NCBI GenBank assembly: GCA_018384065.1
Contig: JAHAYL010000035.1
Span: 1 to 64,000 of the forward strand
Reading direction: 5' to 3'
From: Oxalobacter sp.
GTDB taxonomy: Bacteria; Pseudomonadota; Gammaproteobacteria; Burkholderiales; Burkholderiaceae_D
Length of the DNA: 64,000 nucleotides
This document shows positions 38,408-49,571 of the stretch, piece by piece. The position numbers and the translations under genes were made by a program. Within the stretch, counting starts at the first letter, position 1. Each line of letters starts with the position of its first letter. Under the pieces are notes generated by a model. That model searched no databases. It had not been told where the DNA came from and saw nothing but the letters and a program-made list of their open reading frames with translations.

Positions 38408-38466
38408 TGCTTTGTCAGATGTGGATGGGAACCGCCTTTTTCACCATAAAAACAGGCGTGGTGGTC

Positions 38467-38482
38467 TGGCATGGAAAATGCA
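38467..38482 (+). promoter_or_regulatory. sigma54 promoter upstream of glnA: TGGCATGGAAAATGCA
   Basis: GG-N10-GC spacing, near match to TGGCACGN4TTGCA. Confidence 0.65.
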
Positions 38483-38577
38483 TATAGAAGAAGGAGCAGG
38501 TTTTCCCGGCAGGGCGGTCACAGTCCTGCATTATCCCGGTATTTCCAGAAATGGAAAGAAACAACAAGGAGAGAAGA

Positions 38578-39993
38578 ATGTCAAAGTCAGCAGCAGATGT
38601 ATTGGATATGATCAAGGAGAACGAGGCAAAGTTCGTTGATTTCCGTTTCACGGACACCCGCGGCAAAGAACAGCATGTCACCGTTCCTGTCTCCGCATTT
38701 GATGAGGACAAGTTTGAAGAAGGGCATGCTTTTGACGGCTCTTCGATTGCAGGATGGAAGGGGATTGAGGCTTCTGATATGCTTCTGCTGCCTGACCCTG
38801 ATACAGCGAATATCGATCCTTTCATGGAAGATACGACGGTTTTCATGCAGTGCGATGTCATTGAACCATCTGATGGCAAAGGGTATGACCGTGATCCACG
38901 TTCCATTGCCAAACGCGCAGAAGCCTACCTGAAGTCTTCCGGTGTCGGTGATACCGCATTCTTTGGTCCTGAACTTGAGTTCTTCGTCTTCGACAGCGTC
39001 CGCTGGCAGGATGATATGTCCGGGTGTTTTGTCAAGATTGGTTCAGAAGAGGCTCCTTGGTCTTCCAGTGCCGAGATTGAAGGCGGCAACACCGGTCACC
39101 GTCCAAGGGTCAAAGGAGGCTATTTCCCTGTTCCGCCTGTCGACAGTTTCCAGGATATGCGTTCTGAAATGTGCCTGATCCTCGAGCAGATGGGTATTCC
39201 GGTTGAGGTCCATCATCATGAAGTTGCCGGTGCTGGACAGAATGAAATCGGGACGAAATTCTCTACACTGACTAAACGTGCCGACTGGACACAGGTCCAG
39301 AAATACATTACCTGGAATGTCGCACATACCTATGGCAAGACAGTGACTTTCATGCCGAAACCGATTGTCGGGGATAATGGCACCGGTATGCATGTCCATC
39401 AGTCCATCTGGAAAGATGGCAAGAACCTTTTCGCAGGCGACGGTTATGCCGGGCTGTCTGAAATGGCGCTTTACTACATCGGTGGTGTCATCAAACATGC
39501 ACGGGCATTGAATGCCATCACCAATCCAAGCACCAATTCCTACAAACGTCTGGTCCCTGGATTTGAAGCGCCGGTCAAGCTGGCATATTCAGCCCGTAAC
39601 CGCTCGGCATCCATCCGTATCCCGCATGTGTCCAATCCGAAGGCACGCCGTATCGAGACCCGTTTCCCTGATCCGACAGCCAATCCATACCTGTGTTTTG
39701 CAGCATTGCTGATGGCGGGACTTGATGGTATCCAGAACAGGATCCATCCAGGTGAACCGGCGACCAAAGACCTCTATCATCTGCCGCCGGAAGAAGATGC
39801 CTTGGTTCCAACGGTCTGTTCTTCTTTGGAACAGGCGCTTGAAGCCTTGGATAAGGACCGTGAGTTCCTGACCCGTGGTGGTGTATTCAGCAATGACCTG
39901 ATTGATGCTTATATCGAGCTCAAGATGCAGGATGTCACCCGCCTGAACATGACACCTCATCCTGTTGAATTCGATATGTATTATTCCCTGTAA
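38578..39993 (+). CDS. glnA: Type I glutamine synthetase
   Basis: [60 protein letters not shown]. Confidence 0.97.
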   Translation: MSKSAADVLDMIKENEAKFVDFRFTDTRGKEQHVTVPVSAFDEDKFEEGHAFDGSSIAGWKGIEASDMLLLPDPDTANIDPFMEDTTVFMQCDVIEPSDGKGYDRDPRSIAKRAEAYLKSSGVGDTAFFGPELEFFVFDSVRWQDDMSGCFVKIGSEEAPWSSSAEIEGGNTGHRPRVKGGYFPVPPVDSFQDMRSEMCLILEQMGIPVEVHHHEVAGAGQNEIGTKFSTLTKRADWTQVQKYITWNVAHTYGKTVTFMPKPIVGDNGTGMHVHQSIWKDGKNLFAGDGYAGLSEMALYYIGGVIKHARALNAITNPSTNSYKRLVPGFEAPVKLAYSARNRSASIRIPHVSNPKARRIETRFPDPTANPYLCFAALLMAGLDGIQNRIHPGEPATKDLYHLPPEEDALVPTVCSSLEQALEALDKDREFLTRGGVFSNDLIDAYIELKMQDVTRLNMTPHPVEFDMYYSL

Positions 39994-40032
39994 CCCGGAT
40001 GTCCGGTTTACGGTAAACCGAATGGGATTGGC

Positions 40033-40067
40033 AAAGGCGGAAATGGCAGCGTTTCCGCCTTTTTTAC
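40033..40067 (+). terminator. Rho-independent terminator after glnA
   Basis: aaaggcggaaa...tttccgccttttttt. Confidence 0.85.
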
Positions 40068-40070
40068 AGC

Positions 40071-41147
40071 ATGGACATGATTGAAAGATTCAGTGGGCTT
40101 GACCTGCTCTCATCGGCAGTCATTATCCTGGATAGGGCAGGGCAGATCCAGTATGTCAATCCTGCCGCAGAGGATATGCTTGAGCTTTCGCTGAAAGTCC
40201 TGCGGACACATAAGCTTCAGCAGGTATTCCTCAACAGTGAAGTCCTTGCGGATATCTGCCATGAAGTCCTGGTGCATGGGGCGGTTGAAATCAGGCAGGA
40301 TATTGTCCTGCATAGACCGGCGAGCAGACCGTTGGCTGTCCATGCGGTTGTCAAGGTCATTGATACGCCTTTGAGTGGCATCCTCATCGAGATGCGCGGC
40401 AATGTCCAACGTATCCGGCAGGACAGGGAGAACCGTCTTGTCAACCAGAATCAGGCGAATATGGAAATGGTCCGCAACCTTGCCCATGAGATCAAGAATC
40501 CGTTGGGCGGAATCAAAGGCGCTGCCCAGCTGCTTGAATTGGAAATGCCTGAAGCGCACCGTGAAGAGCTTAAGGCATATACCCAGGTCATCATCAAGGA
40601 GACAGACCGTCTCCAGAACCTTGTTGACCGGATGCTGATTCCCCATAAGCGCGCCCAGGTTGTCAATGACATCAATATCCATGAAGTCATTGAACGGGTC
40701 AGGAGCATTGTTCTGGCAGAGTTCTCAGAAGGCCTTCAGATAAAACGTGATTATGACCTGTCCCTGCCTGAAGTCACCGGGAATAAAGAACAGCTTATCC
40801 AGGCTGTACTGAACATTGCTGAAAACGCAGCCCATGCACTGCTTCCCCAGATGCGGGAGGGCAAGGCGGAGCTGACTTTCAGGACCCGCGTATCAAGACG
40901 TGTCACCATTGCAGGGATCCATTACAAGCTGGCTTTGAATCTGTATATTATCGATAACGGTCCGGGCATACCGTCAGATATGCTGGAGACCATTTTCTTC
41001 CCTTTGGTTTCGGGTAAGGAAGGCGGGAGTGGCTTGGGTTTGGCGTTGTCCCAGACCCTTGTCCAGAAACATGGTGGATTGATTGAATGTGACAGTGTCC
41101 CTGGCAGGACAGAATTCCTGATACGCCTGCCGTTTACAAAAGTATAA
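40071..41147 (+). CDS. glnL: Nitrogen regulation sensor kinase NtrB/GlnL
   Basis: NLAHEIKNPLGGIKGAAQLLE; HATPase domain. Confidence 0.95.
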   Translation: MDMIERFSGLDLLSSAVIILDRAGQIQYVNPAAEDMLELSLKVLRTHKLQQVFLNSEVLADICHEVLVHGAVEIRQDIVLHRPASRPLAVHAVVKVIDTPLSGILIEMRGNVQRIRQDRENRLVNQNQANMEMVRNLAHEIKNPLGGIKGAAQLLELEMPEAHREELKAYTQVIIKETDRLQNLVDRMLIPHKRAQVVNDINIHEVIERVRSIVLAEFSEGLQIKRDYDLSLPEVTGNKEQLIQAVLNIAENAAHALLPQMREGKAELTFRTRVSRRVTIAGIHYKLALNLYIIDNGPGIPSDMLETIFFPLVSGKEGGSGLGLALSQTLVQKHGGLIECDSVPGRTEFLIRLPFTKV

Positions 41148-41163
41148 GCAGCATAAACCAAAA

Positions 41164-42663
41164 ATGATGATTGGAAAAACGATGGAACCGGTCTGGATTG
41201 TCGATGATGATGAATCGATACGTTGGGTATTGGAACGGGCGCTTTCCCGTGAAAATATCCCGTTACGGGCATTCTGCAATGCCGATGAAGTGCTGGCGGC
41301 TTTCGAAACAGGCAGGCCACAGGTGCTGCTGTCAGATATCCGGATGCCTGGTACGTCAGGGCTGACGTTGCTGGAGCAGGCTAAACAGCGTTTCCCTGGG
41401 ATGCCAATCATTGTCATGACAGCATTCTCAGACCTTGATTCTGCGGTATCTGCATTCCAGGGAGGGGCTTTCGAATATCTGGCGAAACCATTTGACTTGG
41501 GTGAGGTGGTTGACCTTGTCAAAAGGGCAATCAAAGAGAGCGAAGTCAAAACGGAAGAAGAAAGCCAGGTTTCCCGGATGCCGGATATCATTGGACAGGC
41601 GCCTGCCATGCAAAGCATTTTCCGTGCAATCGGCAAGCTCTCGAATTCCAACGCAACAGTCCTGGTTACCGGTGAGTCAGGTTCCGGTAAAGAACTGGTT
41701 GCACGGGCGTTGCATCGGAACAGCCCACGTGCCACGCGGCCATTCATCGCGCTTAATGTCGCGGCAATCCCAAAAGACCTGATGGAATCTGAACTGTTCG
41801 GACATGAGAAGGGGGCGTTTACCGGTGCTCAGGCCATGCGCAGGGGGCGTTTTGAACAGGCGGAAGGCGGGACATTGTTCCTCGATGAAATCGGTGATAT
41901 GCCTGTTGAAATGCAGACACGGCTTCTCCGGGTACTTTCTGATGGCCATTTTTATCGGGTTGGGGGCAATCAATCCATCAAAGCAGATGTCCGGGTCATT
42001 GCCGCAACGCATCAGAATCTTGAAAAACTGGTTCAGGCAGGAACTTTCCGTGAAGACCTTTTCCATCGGCTGAATGTTATCCGGTTACGGTTGCCGCCTT
42101 TGAGGGAACGTAAGGAAGACATACCGGTCCTTGCCCGCCATTTCCTCGAACAGAGTGCTGCTCAGATGGGCGTTGAGCCAAAACGGCTTTCAGAAAGCGC
42201 CGCCAGGTTTCTGTCTCAATGCCGGTTGACCGGGAATGTCCGTCAATTGGAAAACCTCTGTTACTGGTTCACTGTCATGGTTGCCGGGCAGACCATCGAA
42301 GTCAAGGATATGCCCGTTGACCTGCTTGAGGAAAACACTCAGGGGAATCTGCAGGGTGACCTGCCCTCTCAAGAAGCCAAGCCATTTAAAGATGATGCTG
42401 TTCCAAAGGCATTATCTGAAAATAATGAGGCAGCAGTAGCGGTTTCATGGGAAAAACAGCTGGAGCGGACAGTCAGGGAAATGCTTGACAGTGGACAGGA
42501 CAATCTGATGACTTCGCTGGGCGACCAATTCGAACGCATTTTGATCCATACAGCCTTACAGCATACCCGTGGACGCAAGAATGAGGCGGCAGTCCTGTTG
42601 GGGATTGGGCGTAATACCCTTACCCGCAAAATCCAGGAACTCAATATCGACAGCGATATCTGA
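41164..42663 (+). CDS. glnG: Nitrogen regulator NtrC/GlnG
   Basis: [41 protein letters not shown]; Fis-type HTH at C-terminus. Confidence 0.97.
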   Translation: MMIGKTMEPVWIVDDDESIRWVLERALSRENIPLRAFCNADEVLAAFETGRPQVLLSDIRMPGTSGLTLLEQAKQRFPGMPIIVMTAFSDLDSAVSAFQGGAFEYLAKPFDLGEVVDLVKRAIKESEVKTEEESQVSRMPDIIGQAPAMQSIFRAIGKLSNSNATVLVTGESGSGKELVARALHRNSPRATRPFIALNVAAIPKDLMESELFGHEKGAFTGAQAMRRGRFEQAEGGTLFLDEIGDMPVEMQTRLLRVLSDGHFYRVGGNQSIKADVRVIAATHQNLEKLVQAGTFREDLFHRLNVIRLRLPPLRERKEDIPVLARHFLEQSAAQMGVEPKRLSESAARFLSQCRLTGNVRQLENLCYWFTVMVAGQTIEVKDMPVDLLEENTQGNLQGDLPSQEAKPFKDDAVPKALSENNEAAVAVSWEKQLERTVREMLDSGQDNLMTSLGDQFERILIHTALQHTRGRKNEAAVLLGIGRNTLTRKIQELNIDSDI

Positions 42664-42793
42664 ACAGCATCTCTCCTGCTGTATGGCATGACAGCAGTCC
42701 TGATTCTTTCATCTTTATCGCCTGCATTATTGGGTATTTCCCATCCAAGGTGCTCCTGACTGGTATGCACAGTTCCAGCGTGGTACATGGAAA

Positions 42794-42810
42794 TGCACTG
42801 TCTTGGCACA
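42794..42810. promoter_or_regulatory. Candidate NtrC site TGCACTGTCTTGGCACA
   Basis: 12/15 defined positions of TGCACYATNNTGGTGCA. Confidence 0.5.
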
Positions 42811-42915
42811 GGAACGGTATTCCCATCTCTCTCTTTCTTTAACAACCTATTCCTCTTGCACTGCCAATAACGGTCGGTGAAGCAGGTGGAAAGCTTTTTT
42901 TCCTGGATTTCCTGT

Positions 42916-42931
42916 TGGCACGGTCCTTGCT
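42916..42931 (+). promoter_or_regulatory. sigma54 promoter upstream of glnK: TGGCACGGTCCTTGCT
   Basis: Full match to TGGCACG-N4-TTGCW. Confidence 0.9.
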
Positions 42932-42956
42932 TGCTCCTTTATTGCCACTGTGGTGA

Positions 42957-43367
<411 letters not shown>

Positions 43368-43383
43368 CAGAAAGGAGATGATT

Positions 43384-44697
43384 ATGAAAATGCTGATGAA
43401 TAGATTGATTATGGGACTGATGGGTCTCGGAATAAGTGGCATCGCCATTGCTGAAGAAGCAGCATCCTCTGCTGCAGCACCTGCCTTGAACCCGGGAGAC
43501 AATGCCTGGATCCTGACATCATCCATGTTGGTGTTCTTGATGGTGGCGCCTGGCATCGGTCTGTTTTACGGTGGGCTTGTCCGTTCAAAAAACATGCTGT
43601 CCATCCTGATGCAGACATTCATGGCTTTCTGCCTGGTAAGTGTCCTATGGTTCCTGTATGGCTATTCTTTTGCTTTCAGCGGTGATGGGGCCATCATCGG
43701 CAATGCCGATAAGATATTCATGAAAGGCATCACAATCGATACCCTTTCAACCATCCTGACAACCGTGCCTGAATACACCTGGGCTGTTTTCCAGTGCTCT
43801 TTTGCATGCATCACGGCAACCCTGATTGTTGGTGCTTTTGCTGAACGCATCAAGTTCGGTGCTGTCATGGCTTTCATCTTCATCTGGTTCACGCTCAGTT
43901 ATATCCCACAGTGCCATATGGTCTGGGGAGGCGGTTTCCTGCAGGAAGATGGTGCTTTGGATTTCGCCGGGGGCACTGTTGTCCATATCAATGCGGCCAT
44001 TGCTGGTCTGGTCGGCGCTTACTTTGTCGGCAAACGCAAAGGCTTTGGCAGGAATGCCTTGATGCCCCATTCCCTGACATTGACCATGGTTGGTGCTTCA
44101 CTGTTGTGGATTGGTTGGTTCGGGTTCAATGCCGGTTCCGCAGGGGCTGCTGATGGTCTTGCTGGCATGGCTTTCGTCAACACAGTCATCTGCCCTGCTG
44201 CCGCGGCACTCAGTTGGGCTATCCTTGAAAATTTCACCCGTGGCAAGCCAGGCATGCTTGGCGCTGCTTCAGGAGCCGTAGCCGGCTTGGTTGTCATTAC
44301 CCCTGCTGCCGGCTTTGTCGGACCAATGGGAGCCATTGTGATGGGGCTGATTGCCGGTGCAGTCTGCCTCTGGGGGGTTACTGGCCTGAAAAGGATGCTC
44401 AAGGTCGATGACGCACTGGATGCTTTTGGTGTCCATGGTGTTGGCGGTATTGTCGGTGCCATCCTGACCGGTGTCTTTGTCAATACGGCACTGGGCGGAC
44501 AGGGTACTGATTTCTCGATGGCAGAACAGGTCTGGATCCAGTTCAAGGGGGTTGTTGTCAGCCTGGTCTGGTCGGGTGCGGTTTCAGTCGCCGCTTATTT
44601 CATCATCGACAAGGTCTGGGGACTGCGTGTCACCGATGAACAGGAAGAAGAGGGGCTCGATAAGGTTTCCCATGGTGAATCTGCTTACCATTATTGA
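43384..44697 (+). CDS. amtB: Ammonium transporter
   Basis: Signal peptide; AMT signature DFAGGTVVHINAAIAGLVGAY; directly downstream of glnK. Confidence 0.97.
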   Translation: MKMLMNRLIMGLMGLGISGIAIAEEAASSAAAPALNPGDNAWILTSSMLVFLMVAPGIGLFYGGLVRSKNMLSILMQTFMAFCLVSVLWFLYGYSFAFSGDGAIIGNADKIFMKGITIDTLSTILTTVPEYTWAVFQCSFACITATLIVGAFAERIKFGAVMAFIFIWFTLSYIPQCHMVWGGGFLQEDGALDFAGGTVVHINAAIAGLVGAYFVGKRKGFGRNALMPHSLTLTMVGASLLWIGWFGFNAGSAGAADGLAGMAFVNTVICPAAAALSWAILENFTRGKPGMLGAASGAVAGLVVITPAAGFVGPMGAIVMGLIAGAVCLWGVTGLKRMLKVDDALDAFGVHGVGGIVGAILTGVFVNTALGGQGTDFSMAEQVWIQFKGVVVSLVWSGAVSVAAYFIIDKVWGLRVTDEQEEEGLDKVSHGESAYHY

Positions 44698-44744
44698 TTC
44701 TTGATTGAAACGCAACGAAATCTATACCATCCTCTGTCTGGGTA

Positions 44745-44769
44745 TTCCCTGCCAGGCAGGGGATTTTTT
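44745..44769 (+). terminator. Rho-independent terminator after amtB
   Basis: tccctgccaggcagggga followed by T6. Confidence 0.65.
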
Positions 44770-44937
44770 GTTCCTGCTGTTTTCCTGTTGTATAACAGCA
44801 CAGGAGATGACTGATTCAGCAGGCTTTTTTGGCAAAACAGCCCCCTATTTGCCATAATGCACTGAAAGTCTTTAAAAAGGTCTGCAAAAAGCAGGCAGGG
44901 GTTTTCCTATCTACAGGATAGGACAATACCTGCCGGT

Positions 44938-46161
44938 ATGGTAACTGGGAATGTCATGAGAAGCCTTCTGGGAAAAATAGTAGTAGCCGTTGCTTTGGTG
45001 ATGCCGTTTGCCGGTCATGCCAAAGACTCGGTCACCCTTGCTTTTACCGGCGATATCATGATGGGGACGAATTACCCTGACAGCAGTTATCTTGCATCTC
45101 ATGGCGGTAAGAACCTGTTCAAGGATGTCTCACCGGTTCTCAGGCAGGCGGATGCCGCATTCGGGAATCTTGAGGGTGTGCTGATGGATGCAGGCGGGGA
45201 GGTCAAGAAGTGCAGTAACCCTGCTGTCTGCTATGCATTCCGCACACCGGTCAGTTACGTCAGTAATCTGGTCAATGCCGGTTTTGATGCCGTCTCAGTG
45301 GCAAACAACCACGCCAATGATTTTGGTCTGACAGGCAGGCTATCCACGATGTCGACACTCCGTAAGGCAGGGATTGCTTATGCTGGCCAGGAAGGTTATT
45401 GCGAGACAGCCATTTTCCAGAAAGATGGCGTCACTTATGGTTTTGCGGCATTCGGGCATAGTATCGGGACACTCCGTATCCAGGATATTGCCAAAGCACG
45501 CCAGGTCATCCAGTCCTTGGAAGGCAAGGTTGACCTGATAGTCGTGTCATTCCATGGCGGCGCAGAGGGGATGGGGACAGACCATGTTCCAGGAAGGCAG
45601 GAGATTTTCTTGGGTGAGGACAGGGGCAATGTCAAGGCGTTTGCCCGTGCCTGTATTGAGGCAGGGGCAGATATCGTTTATGGTCATGGACCGCATCTGC
45701 CACGCGCTATTGAGCTGTATAAGGGACATCTGATTGCCTACAGTTTGGGCAATTTCTGCACGCCACAGCGCATCCGGCTTGCCGGGCAGCTTGCCTATGC
45801 TCCTGTCTTGGAAGCAACGGTCAATCTGGTTGACGGTACTTTCGTCAAAGGGAAAATCCACTCTTTCATCCAGTTCAAAGGGGTTGGTCCCCGTATGGAA
45901 GTTACCCATTCTGTGGCAAGAAGGATCCGGGCTTTGACCTTGTCAGACTTTCCGGATACCAATCTGACCATTTTCCCGGATGGTCGGATTGAACGTAAAA
46001 ACAAGGCAAATGATGCTTCTGAACTTCACCATCGGCATTTGCATCCTTCATCACAGCCAGCAGACACACATCCAGTTTCCCGTAAACCCGCTGGACTATG
46101 GGATCAGATAGTGGCTTTTTTCAGGGAACTGTTCGGTATTCCTGATACTCAGATGGCTTGA
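44938..46161 (+). CDS. CapA-family (poly-gamma-glutamate capsule-type) metallophosphatase-like protein
   Basis: VTLAFTGDIMMGTNYPD...NNHANDFG...SFHGGAEG...GHGPHLPRAIELYKGHLIAYSLGNF. Start may be 44956. Confidence 0.9.
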   Translation: MVTGNVMRSLLGKIVVAVALVMPFAGHAKDSVTLAFTGDIMMGTNYPDSSYLASHGGKNLFKDVSPVLRQADAAFGNLEGVLMDAGGEVKKCSNPAVCYAFRTPVSYVSNLVNAGFDAVSVANNHANDFGLTGRLSTMSTLRKAGIAYAGQEGYCETAIFQKDGVTYGFAAFGHSIGTLRIQDIAKARQVIQSLEGKVDLIVVSFHGGAEGMGTDHVPGRQEIFLGEDRGNVKAFARACIEAGADIVYGHGPHLPRAIELYKGHLIAYSLGNFCTPQRIRLAGQLAYAPVLEATVNLVDGTFVKGKIHSFIQFKGVGPRMEVTHSVARRIRALTLSDFPDTNLTIFPDGRIERKNKANDASELHHRHLHPSSQPADTHPVSRKPAGLWDQIVAFFRELFGIPDTQMA

Positions 46162-46337
46162 CGGCACTTTCAGAGCAAGTATGGTTCTGAATGGTGAAAA
46201 AGAAGCATTTTGTTACAAAATAGACTGAAGATAAGCAAAGATGCCAGAAAATAACAGCATCAATAGAGATGGTTTTCTTTGACATCCTGAGCATATTCCC
46301 TTAAAATTCATACCCTTTCAGTTGAAATGGGGATCAA

Positions 46338-47831
46338 ATGTCATTGGGATGGAAAACATTATTGCGTGCAATCTGCATTTCTGCGTTTGCAGCTGTAATG
46401 ATGTCTATGCCGGTTCATGCTGCCAAGAAAAGCAGCCACAGTGCCCCATCAGCAGCCAAACAGGTCTCTACCAGGTCTGCGAAAGCAAAGGTTTCCTCTG
46501 TAAAGGCGAAGAATACACAACGCAGTGCTGGAGAACGGCATAAGGAAAGCAGGAACAGCCATAGAAAGGAATCTTCCCAGGACAGAAGGCATTCCAGAAG
46601 AGGTGATGACCGTAATTCCTCAAGGGAGTCCAGCAGAAACCGGTTCCACCATGAACGGAGGCAGTCGTTAGAAGGGCGCGAACGCCGTTATAACCGTCAC
46701 AGCCGGCGCAGGAGCAGGCATTACAGTCACCATTCAGAGTTTTCTGGCGCAGATTATGCCAGCACCATGACTTCAGATGTGGTCAGCAAGCCACATCATC
46801 CCCATGGCTATACCCCCCGGGCTACAGATATCGCAATGACTGCGATGTCGCTTATCGGGACGCCTTACCGTTATGGTGGCAATTCGCCATTGACAGGCTT
46901 GGATTGCAGTGGTTTTGTCAAATATGTCTATAAAGAGACGCTGGATACCAACCTGCCTAGGACAGCTGCTGAGATGAGCCGGGTAGGGCAGCCTGTCAGC
47001 CAGAATGACCTGCAGCCTGGGGATCTTGTCTTCTACAATACCATGCGGCGCAGCAACTCCCATGTTGGGATTTATCTTGGGGATGGGCGGTTCATCCATT
47101 CCCCACGGACAGGCCAGCGTGTCCGTATCAACAGCATGGATGAAAGTTATTGGCGTGGCAGGTTCAATGGTGCCCGCCGTATCATTGGCGGACAAGGCAT
47201 TGACCGGGCAAAAGCCCTGCAGCAGTACAGCAGGGAAGCCGATACCAGTCCAGACACCTATAATTATGATGATTCTTCTGATGATCCAGGTGAACCGCCA
47301 AGGGAGCGCTCTGTCAGCAGACGTCATACAGAACGGTCATTGGCGGATACGCAGAAACCTGCCGATGATGTCGTTGTCCAAGAATCCGTTGTCCAGGAAC
47401 CTTCGTACAGCGGTGACCAGGAAGTCCGCCATGAACGCCGGAGCCGGCATAGGGGCGTAAGACATCAGGATAGGGCGCCAAGACATCACGATGCAGCAAA
47501 AGAAACTGTCAGGGACAATAGTTCCAGACGGCACAAGGCAGCCAAGCATAGTGGAAAAGAGGAAAACCGCCGTCATAAAGAGACCCGTCACGACAATGCT
47601 GATAGAGACCATAAACCCACGAGGAATGCGCATCATCGTGGCAATGACAGGGACTTGGCTGCGAGAAGGGTAAAGGATTCCCGCCATCAGGAAGCAAAAG
47701 CAGATAAACGTGATATCAGGAATCCACGCAGGGAAAGAACATCTGACAGGCACCATACTGAAAAAGCCAAGGCTGTGAAAAGCATTGAGCGGAAAGCTGC
47801 TCCAAAAGAAAAGGCAAAGCGCAGGCGTTGA
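46338..47831 (+). CDS. NlpC/P60 peptidoglycan hydrolase with long basic low-complexity arms
   Basis: LIGTPYRYGGNSPLTGLDCSGFVKYVY...GDLVFYNTMRRSNSHVGIYLGDGRFIHSP; R/H/K/D-rich flanks. Confidence 0.88.
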   Translation: MSLGWKTLLRAICISAFAAVMMSMPVHAAKKSSHSAPSAAKQVSTRSAKAKVSSVKAKNTQRSAGERHKESRNSHRKESSQDRRHSRRGDDRNSSRESSRNRFHHERRQSLEGRERRYNRHSRRRSRHYSHHSEFSGADYASTMTSDVVSKPHHPHGYTPRATDIAMTAMSLIGTPYRYGGNSPLTGLDCSGFVKYVYKETLDTNLPRTAAEMSRVGQPVSQNDLQPGDLVFYNTMRRSNSHVGIYLGDGRFIHSPRTGQRVRINSMDESYWRGRFNGARRIIGGQGIDRAKALQQYSREADTSPDTYNYDDSSDDPGEPPRERSVSRRHTERSLADTQKPADDVVVQESVVQEPSYSGDQEVRHERRSRHRGVRHQDRAPRHHDAAKETVRDNSSRRHKAAKHSGKEENRRHKETRHDNADRDHKPTRNAHHRGNDRDLAARRVKDSRHQEAKADKRDIRNPRRERTSDRHHTEKAKAVKSIERKAAPKEKAKRRR

Positions 47832-47876
47832 TTGTAAGAAAGCCGGGATTTCTCTTGGCTGATTGTACTTGCCGGT

Positions 47877-49496
47877 TTATTTTTTTGCAGATGCTGAGAT
47901 GGATAATGCAATTGCCTGTGCCGCTTCAATGCCATCTATGGCTGAAGAAAGGATGCCCCCTGCATAGCCAGCGCCTTCACCGGCAGGGTACAGGCCTTTG
48001 ACGGAAATACTCTCAAAACTTTCACGGTCACGCACAATCCTGACAGGAGAAGAGGTACGGGTCTCCGTACCGGTCAATACGGCATCTGCCATGGAGAATC
48101 CTGGGATGTTTTTCTCAAAAGCCGGGATGGCCTCCCGGAGGGCGTCAATGGCAAAGGCAGGTAAGGCATCAGCCAGATTGCAGGGTGTGACACCCGGTGT
48201 ATAAGAAGGGACGACTTTCCCCAATGTTTTCGTCGGGACATTTTTCAAGAAATCCTCGATGCGCTGGCAAGGGGCGTTGTAGTTTCCACCTCCCAGGATA
48301 AAGGCTTTCTGTTCCAGTTCGCGTTGGAAGTCGATTCCTGCAAGTGGATTCCCTTTCCCATTGAAATCATCCGGATTCACATCCACGACAATCGCTGCAT
48401 TCGCATTGCGTTCGTTGCGGGAATACTGGCTCATTCCATTGGTGACCAGATGCCCGGGTTCAGAGGCCGCTGCAACCACGGTACCACCTGGACACATACA
48501 GAAACTGTAAACAGTCCGACCGTTCTTGCAGTGATGCACCAGTTTATAATCCGCAGCACCCAGCAATGGGTTGCCAGCATTGGGGCCAAGCCGGCAGGAA
48601 TCAATCAAGGATTGAGGGTGTTCTATACGGAAACCGACAGAAAAAGGCTTGGCTTCCATGAAAACCCCTCGACGGTAAAGCATCTCAAAGGTATTCCGTG
48701 CACTATGTCCTGGGGCTATCAGAACATGGTCAGATTCAATGGTTCTCCCGTCGTTCAGGATAACACCCTTTATGTGTCCATTTTCAACCAATAGGTCATT
48801 AACCCGGCTTTCAAAATGGAATTCGCCACCAAGCGCAATGATTTCTTCCCGCATCTGCTCAACCATCTTGACCAGCTTGAAGGTGCCGATATGGGGTTTC
48901 CCGATATAAAGGATTTCTTCAGGTGCACCTGCCTTGACGAATTCTTCCAGGACTTTCCGGCCATAATGTTTCGGATCCCGTATCTGAGTATGCAGTTTGC
49001 CGTCAGAAAAAGTGCCGGCCCCCCCTTCTCCGAACTGGACATTGGATTCAGGATCCAATTCGCGCTTACGCCAGAACCCAAAAGTATCCTGTGTCCGTTC
49101 CCGGACTTTCTTTCCCCGTTCGAGCACAATCGGCTTGAAACCACTTTGGGCTAAGATCAATGCGGCAAACATCCCACAAGGCCCAAATCCAACAACGATT
49201 GGCCGTTTGAAAGCGCTTGCTGGTGCCTGTGCAACAAAATGGTAGGTCATATCCGGTGCTTTACGGATATGAGGGTGTTTGCTGAATTTTGTCAGCAGGA
49301 CTTCTTCACAGTCTGTTTCCACATCGACTGAATAAGAGAAGAAAATCGCAGATTTTTTCCGGGCATCATAGTTCCGACGATAGACTGTCATCCTCAAAAG
49401 ATGGGATGCATCGATTTCCAGACGGTCAAGTACCGCCTGTTCCAATGCCTTTTCATCATGGTCAATCGGTAAACGGATTTCAGTCAGTCGTAACAT
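47877..49496 (-). CDS. FAD-dependent oxidoreductase (COG2509-like)
   Basis: PIVVGFGPCGMFAALILAQSGFKPIVLERGKKV; GEGAGYAGGILSSAIDGIEAA. Confidence 0.9.
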   Translation of the reverse strand: MLRLTEIRLPIDHDEKALEQAVLDRLEIDASHLLRMTVYRRNYDARKKSAIFFSYSVDVETDCEEVLLTKFSKHPHIRKAPDMTYHFVAQAPASAFKRPIVVGFGPCGMFAALILAQSGFKPIVLERGKKVRERTQDTFGFWRKRELDPESNVQFGEGGAGTFSDGKLHTQIRDPKHYGRKVLEEFVKAGAPEEILYIGKPHIGTFKLVKMVEQMREEIIALGGEFHFESRVNDLLVENGHIKGVILNDGRTIESDHVLIAPGHSARNTFEMLYRRGVFMEAKPFSVGFRIEHPQSLIDSCRLGPNAGNPLLGAADYKLVHHCKNGRTVYSFCMCPGGTVVAAASEPGHLVTNGMSQYSRNERNANAAIVVDVNPDDFNGKGNPLAGIDFQRELEQKAFILGGGNYNAPCQRIEDFLKNVPTKTLGKVVPSYTPGVTPCNLADALPAFAIDALREAIPAFEKNIPGFSMADAVLTGTETRTSSPVRIVRDRESFESISVKGLYPAGEGAGYAGGILSSAIDGIEAAQAIALSISASAKK

Positions 49497-49571
49497 GTGT
49501 TCTTTCAGATTGAAAATTTTACGGCACAGCCCTGATTGTTATTCTATAGCTTAAATGTTTCCGTTACGGTG

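Noticed and set aside
42766-42788. TGCACAGTTCCAGCGTGGTACA as a second NtrC site for glnK
   Set aside because: Half-site spacing is wrong (22 bp rather than 17).
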